NCBI GenBank assembly: GCA_963662155.1 | Contig: OY759274.1 | Span: 40,577,990 to 40,641,989 of the forward strand | Direction of reading: 5' to 3' | DNA from: Lamellibrachia columna | Lineage: Eukaryota; Annelida; Polychaeta; Sabellida; Siboglinidae | Length of the DNA stretch: 64,000 bases | Part shown: positions 12,780 to 24,900 of the stretch, one piece after another | Layout: each line of letters begins with the position of its first letter | How positions within the stretch are numbered: the stretch's first letter is position 1 | Position numbers and translations under genes: made by a program | Notes under the pieces: generated by a model | Seen by the model: only the letters and a program-made list of their open reading frames with translations | Database searches by the model: none | Told to the model about the DNA's origin: nothing

Positions 12780-13025
12780 CAAGATTTAACAAGATTGCCA
12801 CCCAAGGCAAAATGAGAAAGTTGTGATATAAGTAATTGATACATGGGTGGTGTGGTCTATCCCCTTTCATTTTACCTTGAGGGTTCCAAGTGAGCGCCTG
12901 ACTTGAGATGCGTTGTGTGAGCTTCCTATCCAGCATTTCCACAATCTTTAGATTATCTGTTCCATTTATTTATTGTCTTCTGGGAGGATGAGTATTTTCT
13001 GATATCCAATCTAAAATGACCAGAC
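12780..13025 (-). mobile_element. LINE 3' end fragment (family L-A)
   Basis: Contains TTGCCACCCAAGGCAAAATG and TATTTATTGTCTTCTGGGAG, both also present in the reverse LINE tail at 8.7-8.9 kb. Heavily deleted. Confidence 0.6.
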
Positions 13026-13357
13026 ATTGTCAGACAGCTACATTGTCAGACAGTTAGAAAGTCAGACGAGTCCCCGGTCAGCCAAAGGTTCCGCCAAATG
13101 TAAGCTAACAATGGAGTTAATTAGTTTTTGACGATGAGTGACAGACAGGCTTCTCGGCAGAGCACCTTCAGGTGTGATAAGGTTTCCTGCGGATTATCAC
13201 TGAAGCATGACGCCTATTGTTTGCTAGCCTGGTGATTGCATTGCCTACACACATGCTGCCAACAATGTGGCTCCAGAGACTGAGTTCGTCTGGATTGGCG
13301 GGGCGCTTGGAATGCATATAGATGTACATACAGAGAGATGGACTCATAATCGTCACC

Positions 13358-13651
13358 ATGAAGTCTCAGTGTGGATCGACTCGGCCGTGGTCAGTTGTCG
13401 AGAGACAACTTGACCGGACTTGTGACCAACTCCAAGCTCTGCACCATCGCATTGACAAGCTGCGCACACGCCAGCGACGTTTTTCCAAACGAGGCAGTAG
13501 TAGTTACATTCGCAGCCTACAGATGGAGCTGCAGGTGGTCGAGGGGGTTTACGCGGCGTATTACAAGTTCGGAGAAATGAAAGCCGGTCAGCTGATGGAA
13601 CTTGACCGGAGAAGTGATCCACAAGATGACCAGTTGTGTGAACACACGTGA
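13358..13651 (+). CDS. Short hypothetical protein, 97 aa
   Basis: I do not recognise this protein. The chosen ATG at 13358 sits in a good Kozak context (GTCACCATGAAG); an in-frame ATG also lies upstream at 13322. The product is basic and helical, with heptad-like spacing (residues 12-75: WSVVERQLDRTCDQLQAL, then an Arg-rich RIDKLRTRQRRFSKRG, then SYIRSLQMELQVVEGVYAAY). Codon use and amino-acid composition look like a real protein rather than repeat translation, and flanking sequence has no LINE homology. It may be a single-exon gene or one exon of a longer one. A nuclear or scaffold role is possible but nothing visible proves it. Confidence 0.5.
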   Translation: MKSQCGSTRPWSVVERQLDRTCDQLQALHHRIDKLRTRQRRFSKRGSSSYIRSLQMELQVVEGVYAAYYKFGEMKAGQLMELDRRSDPQDDQLCEHT

Positions 13652-15745
13652 ACTTCCAGCAAAATAACGGTTCCTTTCAGAGCCACAAACCAAATTGCTC
13701 TCTTCAGAGCAACCATCCTCTCAAGAGAGAATAATTGTACTTTTGATATGAAAGTTGTTGCATTGTATTTTTTCTACAGAAAACAGCCAGACTACGTGTG
13801 TCACAGTCAAAATAATTTTGCAGTGTGAATGACATGCGCCAAAAAGTTAACAAGTTAATTGGTACATTTCCATTCATTAGGTAGCAAATAGCTTAGTATA
13901 GCAGTATTATAAAGAATAATACCATAATGCATTTAGACACGTGATAACGTAGTGTGTATTTTTGTACCTTAAAGCACCATTTAATGGTATATATTATGCA
14001 TTCACAGGGTGGTATCACTACTACCGTGTAAGTCTTTTTATACAGGGACACCTTCCCGCCAGTTATTTCGCGAGAAATAATTATGTGTCTATTACGCTCT
14101 CTGAGAATAAATAATTTACATACAATGTAATAACTATTGTTAATAATAATAATAAAGTTCCACGGCACCTATATCCTCATGAATCCGAGCTCAAACCAAC
14201 CAGAATCAGTAAGCATTATTGTGAACGACACTGTACTGGTGCATTCGCCGTCTCGCGATCAACCTGGCTGCCGAATTCACCACCATCAATAGCTCGGTGA
14301 TTAGTACCTCAGTGATGCCATGTAACCGAGTATTCCCGTCGCGGCTGCTTCCCGTTACGGCTACTTTGCGGAGGAGCAAGGGGGACATTAATTTATTTGT
14401 ATGTGGTTATTTGTATATAGTTAAAAGCATAAATGGTTTCACCAAGGTCCATGTAGTATTGCACATGGCTTATTTGGAGTAGTTGTTATAATCTGAGACA
14501 TTTTCACCATGAATCATTCTATGTGTAGTATCACTGAGAACACGGTATCTGTATCTACGTAATATTTTTGAAGATGGGGTGGTCGAATTTGCAACAAGCA
14601 ACTATGGGAAGCCTTCTACCATGTACACAGGCTACAGGAGACAAAAGTAACAGCATCTGGCTCAGCTCAAACAGGAGTATGTGATGGGGGAAAGATCTGT
14701 ACTGAGTTTTCTGCTTGCAGCTGGACACTTACTTAAATTAGAGTGACATTCACTTGTGATTGATGACAGTTACTTGCTGATGTTAGAATGACATGCACTT
14801 GTGATACAGGGATGTGTACATGATTTTCGTGACTTCCGTTCAATGCATAACGTTGGATATAATGTATAAAATATCTTATACTGAGTACTCTGTACAATGA
14901 ATGTATTTATGCCTTAATAAAAATGTAATGCATACACATCATGTATTTTTATGTTGTATACCATCTGAAATAATGTATCCTCCCTTGACTCAAGAATGGA
15001 GGAAGTAGCTACAACGGGACTAGTTTCAATGCCTAATTAGTTGCTCCCACAAAAGCAGCCATAACGGGAACAAAGTAGTCAAAACGGGAAGTAGCCATGA
15101 CGGGCTTAACTCTATGCAACACTGCATTGCTGTACTCCAATCGCGATACCACTAAGGCGTTGACTAGTGTTGCAAGCACTATCATTGTGTGCCTAATTCC
15201 GGGTTTTACACAACTAAAAATGCATTAGCAAAAATCAAAACTGCATTAACAAAAGTAAGTATTTGTGTGTATTCATGCACGCGTTCATTCATAGCATTTG
15301 TGCAAACATTACATCGGCATGATAACTAACACAAATTCATTTATTGTAACAGAAACAACCAAGTATTTACGAGTGAGATTTGTTGACCGGAATAGGAAGA
15401 TTATTAGCACGTTGCGTTTCCACAACAACAACTACATTAGCATTGAGATGCTAATTAATTTGTTATGTGCTAATTTGATGTTTACCAAAATACTAAGAGA
15501 TTGACCACATCCGGCTGAATTGTAGTAAAAAAGATACACATATGAGCAAGTAAAAAAGATGGTATCTGGAAGGAAAACCTCACAGGATCCTCCTCACCAT
15601 CGTGATACGGTGTGTCAACCTCACAGGATCCTCCTCACCATCGTGAAACGGCGTGTCAACCCGGTCATCCAGCACCTGCTCCCCCAACATCTTCATGGAT
15701 GATACAGTTATTGCTTAGACATAAAGTAACGATGTATTTGCAAAT
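13652..15745. other. Non-coding stretch with four ACGGGA-type motifs
   Basis: No gene recognised. Between 14999 and 15110 the pattern GTAGC(T/C)A(T/C)AACGGGA occurs four times, imperfectly and at irregular spacing; its meaning is unknown. The remainder is AT-rich with no copies elsewhere in the window that I noticed. Confidence 0.4.
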
Positions 15746-15747
15746 TA

Positions 15748-15818
<71 letters not shown>

Positions 15819-15867
15819 CTCACTCATTCACTCACTCACTCACGTACGCACGCACGCACGCACGCAT
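15748..15867. repeat. (ACGC)n / (ACTC)n microsatellite
   Basis: About 17 ACGC units, a central block of ACTC units (15815-15842), then more ACGC units. Confidence 0.97.
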
Positions 15868-16184
15868 GCGCTACCTATATTTATTTACTCAGATGCATTA
15901 AACATTGTCTTTAAAAAAGTATTCTACCTCCAATATTCTAAAGAATAGGTGAGTTCGTATATTTTGGCGTCTTGCTATTTAGTAGTACGTGACACACCTT
16001 TATAATTTCCACGTTCAACCGATTCTTCATCTTAGTTGGCTCCGTGAACTGGCATGTCTCCAGAATGAACCTGACCTCAGCCAAAGTATACAGCTACAGC
16101 TACAACTTTCGCAAAATCCTACAGCATTCTAAAGACTATTCTATAACAATTCTATAATTTTTAAGGAATGAGCCATGTCGTCCC

Positions 16185-16530
16185 TAGAGGCAGCATACGA
16201 CTCAAAAGAGAAGATGAAGAGAACGACGGCATGCCTTTCCTTGATGCGAGGTTTACCAGAAAGAGCGATGGTAGTGTAAAGTCCACGGTATACAGAAAGA
16301 AGACCCACGTGTACTGATCCGTATCTGAACTGTGAGTCCCACCTCGTCAGTCACAAGTAGGTAAGAGTAGTCTGAAGCCTTATGAACAGGTATGAGATAC
16401 TAACTTCTGAGGAAAGAGATAAAAAGGAAAAAGGAGGAACACCCAAAAGGAATGTGCAGATATCCGTCATAGGCTTGGAAAAAGGTGACGGATAACAAGA
16501 AGAGCAAGCATGAATATATTATGCGAAAAA
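16185..16530 (+). mobile_element. Penelope-like retroelement fragment (RT C-terminal part)
   Basis: Translation of 16214-16320 gives NDGMPFLDARFTRKSDGS followed by TVYRKKTHVY, matching the conserved FLD..I.R..DGS..T.VYRKPTHTD block of Penelope-like reverse transcriptases. Further on, GMCRYPS and AWKKVTDNKKSK match the downstream YP.WA..K region of the same family. Stops and frame changes show it is dead. The GIY-YIG endonuclease domain is not visible; the sequence runs into a minisatellite instead. Confidence 0.7.
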
Positions 16531-16537
16531 CAAAGAA

Positions 16538-16790
16538 CAAAGGGGGTTCAGAAAAAGAATTAAAGAACAAAGAAAAAAGGGGGTTCAGAAAAAGAACAAA
16601 GAACAAAGGGGGTTCAGAAAAAGAACAAAGAACAAAGGGGGTTCAGAAAAAGAACAAAGAACAAAGGGGGTTCAGAAAAAGAACAAAGGGGGTTCAGAAA
16701 AAGAACAAAGAACAAAGGGGGTTCAGAAAAAGAACAAAGGGGGTTCAGAAAAAGAACAAAGAACAAAGGGGGTTCAGAAAAAGAAGAGGG
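16538..16790. repeat. Minisatellite of alternating 22- and 29-bp units
   Basis: The core AACAAAGGGGGTTCAGAAAAAG repeats about ten times, with an optional extra AACAAAG giving the longer unit. It lies between the Penelope-like and DIRS-like remnants. Confidence 0.93.
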
Positions 16791-16859
16791 ACAACATTAT
16801 AGAATGTTTGTGTTAAAACAGCAGGTAGACAAGAGTTGTCTGGAGACGAATGGGATGCA

Positions 16860-19385
16860 ACGGATGGGTGTTCAAGGTTCTGGAAACCGGTTTCCGTCTA
16901 CGTTTCAGGGAGTGTCCTCCAAAGACATGTACCCCTTCACCATTTGTGGACAGGGGCCCCCTCTTAAGAGGAAGGCACTCTCACCCTTAGTCCACAACAT
17001 GTGGAGAAACGAGGCGATCGAAATCGTCCGCGATGCATCTTCTCCCGGTTTTTACAGTCGTCTGTTCAACACATTCTTTGAAATTCCCCATTTCAAGATG
17101 GAGACTGCAGAAAGCATACGACGATCTCTACCTCGGGAAGCCTGGGTAACGTCCATTGACCTTATCAATGCCTACTTCCACATTACAATCAATCAGGGTT
17201 ACCCAAAATTCATTCGGTCCCAGACTCGGGATACCCTCTACCAATTCAAGGCCTTGCTGTTTGGCCTCTCTCCAGCACCTTGGGTATTCACCAAGGTTAT
17301 GGGAGAGATCAAAGTTCTAGTGTATGGAATGGACATCAACCTATGTCAGTACCTGGACGACTGGCTGATATACTCGATGGGACTTCGTATTTAGGAAAAG
17401 AAGTCCGACTTGATTCCCACGCAAAAGTTCCTGTTTCTTGACTATCAATTCGACCTGATTTCTTCCATGTGACCCCAACATTGGAACGACATCTCAGAAT
17501 CAAGAGGATCATTCAATCCCTCCTGATTGAATGATCCCCTGGGGGACATACTCGTATGTGGCAGATCCTGTTGGGTTTGTTTGCGGCAACAAATAAATTA
17601 GTTCCTCTGGGTTGCCTTCACACCCGCGAAGCCCAGCATTGTATCTCGCAACATTGGGATTTCAATCCGTCAACAAGTGACACGTGGATCCCCATTTCCT
17701 CTGCGGCAGACGAGGATCTACAATGGTGGATGTCGGGATGCAATGTTCTGATGGGAGCTCGGGTAATCTCCTAGGATGCAGACGCATATATGTTCACGGA
17801 TATGTCGAACTAAGGTTCGGGTGCGTATTGGAACTCCTTAACAGCCTCTGGTCGACGACCGAGAAAGCACTTCACATCAATGTACTAGAGTTAGAGGCCA
17901 TACACCTAACAGTGCTGCACTGGCTGAAGCAACTCAAGGTAATAACAGTTGTTGTTGCGCCGGTCAACTCCACGGTAGTATCCTACATCAACAAGCAGGG
18001 CAGGACACAGTCAGCATCGCTGTGCAGACAGAACAAGAGGTTACTCCTCGTGTCGGAACAGTAAGATAGGGCTACAAGTACGTCACATTCCCGGAAGAAT
18101 GAATGTTCTCGCGGATGTCCTATCTCGGCCAACTCAGATATCAGGTACAAAGTGCTCCCTACATCCTTATGTCTTCCAACCAGACATACGGGAGTGGGGA
18201 ATCCCTTTGCTGGATTTATTTCTAACGAGGTGGAACCACAAACTTCCCATATATATATATATGTCCTCTGTCCCGGATCCGTCAGCCATGGCAATGGATG
18301 CACTATCAATAAGCAATGTGGGGATATGCTTATCCACCTGCTGCTCTGTTGCCACAAGTTCTAGAGAAGATCCAACGAGACCGATGCTAGCTGATCCTCA
18401 TTGCCCCACGCTGGCCACATGCGATCTGGTTTCCACTTCTCCTAGGGACGTTGGTGGATTCCCCTTAACAGATCCCCAACATCCGTCGATTACTGTCGCA
18501 GCCACGAGGACTAATCCATCGAGTTACCTCCAATCTACAGCTACACGCTGAGAGTGTAGTTTCAGATGTTCTCCGTCATCTTCACCCAGAGAAGCAATTG
18601 GCAATTTCTACCACTGAAGGGTATAAAACGACAATTGTCAGCACCCTTCGGGCCACTTCTGCTATTGGGATAGGGCGAAATCAATCATTGAAATCTTTAC
18701 TACGAAACATCGAACTGGAACAGGGACGATGTCAACGCCCTTTCCCAACGACTTGGTTTATCAGCTTTAAGCAAGCCTCCATTTGAGCCATTGAGCCAAG
18801 CTTCCGACAAACTGATAACATGGAAGACAGTTTTACGAATCGCCCTTGCTTCAGGCAAACTGCGGGGCGAAACTCACGCTTTTGAACATGCCTGTCATGC
18901 GGACCGCGGGCTGGACAGAGGTTACACTACGAGTGTGTCTGTCTTTTATGTCAAAGACACAAGTGTTGGCTAAAGGCTCCAAATGCGTTTGAGCGACGGC
19001 ATGGCCGAAGATAGACTCCTGTCCCCGTCAGAGCTTTGCGATTCTACCTGGAAAGATCTATGGAGGGAGAACAAACGTCTCCTCTTTGTCTCTTTCAAGC
19101 CAGGACATAGATCAGATATTTTCCATCAACAATCTTCAGTTGGATCCGCAAAACCATTATGGAATGTTATGCACAGTCACCTTCTACACCCCTCGAGTTC
19201 CATCGGGTTAAGGCACACCAGGTACGGTCTATGGCCGCGTCCCTTGCATTCCACAGACAGGCCTCAATGGAACAGATCTTGAGGGCCAGTACCTGACGGT
19301 GTCATAACACTTTCACAGATTTTTCTCTGAAAGACCTATATATATCTCTACTCCTCAGATCTCATTCACTTGGGACCAATAGTGA
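16860..19385 (+). mobile_element. Decayed DIRS-like tyrosine-recombinase retrotransposon
   Basis: In order on the plus strand: (1) reverse transcriptase at about 16980-17380 (HFKMETAESIR, VTSIDLINAYFHI, QFKALLFGLSPAPWVFTKV, active site YLDDWL); (2) RNase H at about 17560-18060 (INVLELEAIHL, STVVSYINKQGRTQS), followed by the ADVLSR and LDLF..RWN blocks; (3) tyrosine recombinase at about 18600-19345 (SFKPGHRSDI, AHQVRSMAASLAFHR). The frame is broken many times. Near the recombinase end a codon that is Trp in relatives is TGA (19294-19296), and where the nucleophilic Tyr is expected the codon is TCT (19324-19326). Part of the RT N-terminus is deleted. The characteristic inverted or split direct repeats of DIRS/Ngaro types were not identified, so the subgroup is open. 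Confidence 0.85.
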
Positions 19386-19389
19386 CTGC

Positions 19390-20880
19390 GTAGACAATTC
19401 TGCTGCCAACAGACCATTAGAGGTAGATTTGTTTATAGGAGGAGTCATGGCGGACAGAAAAATATAAAAAAGTTGAAAGGCAGTAATTACCTTATTTTCA
19501 CACATGTATTTTCAGAGCTGATAGTTAGCTCGGACTAACTGATTTGGCCTACCTTGTTATAAATTCATAAATAAAACGTTTACAGACATTCATTTACCCC
19601 TCGATCGAGATCATTTACCATTTGACTCATGTATGCTCGTTCATAAAATCAGCACTAACAATTCCTTACTTGCTCTGGCATTTCAACTAGAGGTAGTATT
19701 TTGATGTCACCACTATAGTTCACGAGAATGTATTCGACTATGAGCTATAATAACGAGGTGCGGTTTCTTTTTAATGGGCTCCCTTAAATTTCTATCATGG
19801 TTATTTTCCTCGCGGAGTGGCAATTAAACCGATGGAATTTTGGGACAACGGGAAATATTCGTCATATAAATTGTAAAAATAAATAGCTATGCACCCAGAA
19901 TATGAATGGGCGCGTACATAATTTATGTCACAATGAAAACTATGGGGCACACCATTACATAAAGAGTCCCTGGGAAAAAATGAATTGTGCAGTTTGGGTG
20001 TATTTGTGAGAGCAGAAATTGTGAGAATGAGTGAGTAGACATGATGTTTTTGTGCACAGTAGCATCTGAGCTTTGAAACTATGCCATTTGTTAGTTGGCA
20101 TGCCTATTGCGTAAGGACATAGTGGCCATTAGGCAGGATGTATTCATATTTTGGAAACCGGGGAATTTCATGACAGAAATACAGGGGGTCAGGCGTTGAC
20201 GCAATTTGTGAAAAAAGAGGCATTCAATTTTCACGATTTTCACACATCAGGTGTCTTGGTGGGTCTGTCGTGTGCTGTAAAAATTAAAAGAAATTGTAGG
20301 ACAAATTTTACATTGAGGCATAAGAACGTTATAATGGTCGTCTATGGGAAAGTGATTGGTCCGTGCCCTTCACGAAGCCGAGCGAGAGTCGGATAAGCGA
20401 GACTAAAGTTGAGCCAGTGGTGATACGCTGAGTGGCGCCACTGTTGGGGAGTGTGTTTATTGTATTTAACCACCAGGGATAGAAAGTTGTGGAACTGGCT
20501 GATAGAGGGCGGTATATCCGTCACTTTGGTGACAGCTGGTCGAACTTCTTGACAATTTGGTTGACAGTTTGTGACAAATTAGTCTTGAGACTACCGTTTT
20601 AGCCTTGATATTCACTGAAATTGTTTTTTGGTTGACTAGACACATCTGTGATAATCGGTTAATATTGGTAGAGGTGTTATTACCTTGCTGAAACATGTCA
20701 AAGGTATCGGCGGAAGTAACGCTGCGATAGTGAAACTAGCTACGCTGGATCGATTGAAGTTGGTTATCCTAGTATGTTTTAAATAACTATTTTCGTCAGC
20801 TTTTTGTCTACGGAACATATAAATTATTAAACATGTTGTGCGTACACATTTAATCACCTTTTCGATGCTCAAGTTCGCAC
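19390..20880. other. Non-coding stretch, nothing recognised
   Basis: AT-rich sequence with short chance ORFs only; no recognisable domain, repeat array or splice-linked exon was seen. Confidence 0.45.
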
Positions 20881-20889
20881 ATTTAAGTC

Positions 20890-21836
20890 TTGCGAATAAT
20901 AAATGCCATAAATGGGAACATCAAATCTTCTATACGCCTTTTTGCAGATGATAGTATTATATATCGTAAAATTTCTTCCAAAACCGACCACGAAATTCTC
21001 CAAACTAACCTAAGCCAACTCCAAACATGGTCAGACAAATGGCAAATGGAATTTAATGTATCTAAATGTGTCCACCTTCCAATAACAAATAAAACTAAAC
21101 CCAGCCCACACAAGTACTCGCTTTCTGGCCAGCCATTATCCACTGTATCCAGCCACTCATATCTCGGAGTAAAATTGGATTCCAAATTAACCTGGACAAA
21201 TCACGTCACTGAAATAACTTCAAAATCTTCTAAATTTTTAGGCATGATTAAACGAACACTTGGCCCATGTAAACCCGAAGGTAAACAAACAGCCTACAAC
21301 ATGCTAATCCGGCCAAAACTCGAATACTCTTCACCCATATGGAATCCCCACACCTTTTCACAAGTTAAAAGCCTTGAAAGAGTGCAACACTCTGCTGCTA
21401 GATTTGTTAAAAATTATTACAGACGGAACACAAATCCAGCAGATCTAATTACTGCCCTTGGATGGCCAACCCTCGAACGAAGATGTATCATTAAACAACC
21501 ACAACCTTCTACAAAATTCTAAATAACATTATTGAGATCACCCCCCAGGCTTACTAACCCGCTCTCGAACCCGTGGACAATACATAGCCCCCAGGTGTCG
21601 TATAAATGCAAAGGTCTTCATTTTATCCCCGAGCCATTCGCATATGGAATTTGATCCCACCAAAAATTACCAACATAAAAAACCCAAAATCATTTCAAGA
21701 AGCTATTATGGAACTCCCTTTCACCACACCTCCTCACCTAAACTGCCTTTAAAACACAGTGCTCAGCGTAAACTTATCCATGGTGTGGGTATGGAGACTG
21801 TCTGTGTGCATGTGGCAAGGCAGCGAATGCAATTTT
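20890..21836 (+). mobile_element. 5'-truncated LINE (family L-B), RT C-terminal half
   Basis: The ORF 20890-21522 begins in the middle of reverse transcriptase (RLFADDSIIYRKI carries the FADD active site) and continues through the C-terminal region (YLGVKLDSKLTWTNHV, RPKLEYSSPIWNPH, RVQHSAARFVKNYYRR). The frame then breaks, but homology goes on (FIPEPFAYGI, NYQHKKPKIISRSYYG). It ends at about 21836, some 30 bp before the first coding exon of the ARB2A-like gene. A second copy of its 3' end is at 48661-49050. Confidence 0.88.
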
Positions 21837-21869
21837 CGTTCTTCCATAGGATCACAGAGAGACTACAGA

Positions 21870-21924
21870 ATGCCTAGGAGCCAACCACACGGTGCAACTG
21901 GATATGACCAAAGGTTTTATAACA
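21870..21924 (+). CDS. ARB2A: ARB2A-like exon 1 (first coding)
   Basis: The ATG at 21870 opens 18 codons ([18 protein letters not shown]) and one extra base, followed by the donor GTAAGT. The phase fits the next exon exactly. An AG acceptor (GACTACAG) just upstream suggests an untranslated exon further 5'. Confidence 0.65.
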
Positions 21925-24900
21925 GTAAGTTCATAATTAGATAACTTCTGATAACATCCAACTCACTGATTTTCAATGCTTGTCTTGTCCAACACTGTCC
22001 ATGATCATTATACAAAATAAACGATATCTATTTTCTAACATCTTGAGTGCCCAGATGTATTATAATTTCAAACCACAATTTAAAAAAATTAATTTGACCA
22101 TTATCTATTTAATTTCAGTTTCAGTACAAATATTGTGGTTACATGCAGAACAGATTTATAGGGGTGTTATTTATATGTCCATCCCATGAACACCTCACCT
22201 CGATAAACTTTGTCCACAGGTGTTGTAGGTTATTGACAATGGCAGTGATATTCATTAAAGCATAACTGTCAAATTAACCAAAATTGTGGTTAATTAAAAC
22301 ATGTTTTGGTTGTCAAAATGTTAGCATGGTTATAGTTTATACAATAAAATAGATTTTATGATAAAACAATCAGACTATGTAGCTTTAATATACATTAACC
22401 TTTAAAGTCAATCTCTAGAATATTTATATAAAAAATTTGTGTTACTATTTCCTAATACATGTTCATGCTCACTTCTATATTTTTTCACTTTCAGGACAGT
22501 CACAGAGTGGGAAACAAAAGCCTCAACCAACCAACTATGTCTTCCCTAACACATTAGAAGGATTTGGGTATGCATTTAATGAGAGTAAGTTAATTTTCAG
22601 TAAGTTTTAAATGCATCTGTATCTATTCTGACAAGATAACTATGGTATAAACTATAATGTTAGCAGTACCTTTATGTATACATGTTGGATATTAAAAACG
22701 TAAAAATTACTGCACATCTTGCAACAATAATTTTTTTATTTATGCACAACTGTTTTGTGGTGTTTGTTGCTGCAAGATCATGTTGAAATATGATTATCTT
22801 GAGTAAGTTTGACATATGATATGATGTTACAAATAGCAATGCATTCAAATACATTTCTCAACATTTTAAAGGTGAAATGCTAATTTTGGTTGCACGTCGA
22901 ATAATGTGGTTGGCTATTAAATAGTGATTAAATGAGGTGCCATGTATGCAGCGTATAACTGAAATCTGATTTTTTGGTTGTATCAGTTTTCTGTACCAGG
23001 AAAGGGATTTGACATCTCGCTTAGAGGTAATATCACTTAGAGCTATGTAACACTCTTCTCTTATAAACATCCCTCTTCAATTCAACATTTTTTTGCTTGT
23101 TCCAGACTCATTTAAAAAAAATAACTGAGCTAGTATTCACTACAGCATGCTAGCTTGTTTAAGGAAATGTGTTGTTTAGTTTTGGTGATGTCATTGAACA
23201 AAATAATAAATAAATTTTCTCTCTCGATATTTTACGAAACAAATGGCAGAAGTTGTCTGGCTCTATATTCTATGACATGTGCAGGATATGAGGCTATTCA
23301 GTGTCTCATAGGTTACCCGACCTAACGAACAAAGTCAATTCAAATGTTTTAACAAAAGTACTCTCTTATTATTAAACGAATTAAACATTATGGTAGAAGA
23401 TATTGACCCTCACATAATTGGTATAACTGAATCATGGGCCAACATAGATATAACAGATGCTGAATTAGGACTGACAGGATATGTAATGTTTAGGAAAGAT
23501 CGAATAGGAAGAAGGGGCGGGGGAGTTATTTTATATGTTAAAGAATCTATTCAGGCTTATGAAATAAAACTAGAAAGGGAAGCAGATTGCGATGAAGCTG
23601 TTTGGTGCAAAATTGTTTCAGGTAATTCAAAATTAACTATTGGATTAGTTTACCGAAGTCCAAACATAAACGAAGAGGACAACACAAAAATAAAAAACGC
23701 TATAAAGGAAGTTAGTAAAGGGGAATGTATCATAATGGGAGATTTTAACCATGGACACATACAATGGAATTCTCTAGAGAGCACAGGGATTGAGGACCAA
23801 CAATTTCTATTTTTAATCCAGGATAGCTTTCTTACTCAGCACGTACTAGAACCAACCAGGGGAGAAAATGTATTAGATATAGTTTTGTCATCACAAAAAG
23901 AATTAGTGGACAATGTAAAAATATTTGAACCATTGGGTAATAGTGACCATAATCAAATACATTTTGACATCAATGTAAAATCAGAAAATAAAAATAAGAA
24001 AACGTACAAAAGAAACTTCCACAAAGGTAACTACAAAGATATGAGAAAATACTTAGCAAAGCTAGATTGGAATAACATGCTGATGAATAAGACCGCAATT
24101 GAATGTTGGAATATTCTAAAATATGAAATTGAGAGTATCATCGATAAATTTGTTCCCTTCCAAAAACAAGGAAAACGGTGTAGAAAGAAACACTTGTCAA
24201 AAGAGGCTATTAGAAAAATAATGCTAAAACAAACTATGTGGAGGGTTTATAGGCATACCAGAAAGGACGAAGACTATGCAAAATACAAAGAGGCACTTAA
24301 TGCAGCTACAACTGAAATCAGACAATCTAAAAAAAGCTATGAGCAAAAACTAGCATGTAACATAAAAAATGACAGCAAGAGTTTTTATGCATATGTCAGG
24401 AGTAAACAAAACATACAAGACAAGGTTGGACCTCTAGAAGACAGTGCTGGAAATATAATATCACAGGGGTTTTTAATGGCGGAAGACCTAAATGGTTACT
24501 TCAGTTCAGTGTTTACCAAAGAAGATATTAGTTCATTACCAGTTGCTGATGCTAAATTTCAGGGGGCTAAATCTGACTATTTAGGTCCGTTAGTTGTAAC
24601 TCCAGAATTGGTAGCTAAGAAAATAAAGGCAATGAAAGATAACAAATCACCGGGAGTGGATGGCATTCCTCCAAAATTACTAATGGAAACAGTAGAACAA
24701 ATCAGTATACCACTTGCAAGAGTATTCAACTTGTCATTAAAAGAGGGAGTTGTTCCGTTTGAATGGAAAGAAGCAAACATCATACCATTATTTAAAAAGG
24801 GTTCGAGAAATAAGTCAGAGAATTACAGACCAGTGAGTTTAACGTCAGTGATTTGTAAATTATTAGAAAGGTTAATTAAAGACCATATGGTGGAATTCCT

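Noticed and set aside
16485..16802. Lys/Glu/Gly-rich ORF of 105 aa
   Set aside because: Mostly the 22/29-bp minisatellite, with a Penelope-like remnant at its start.
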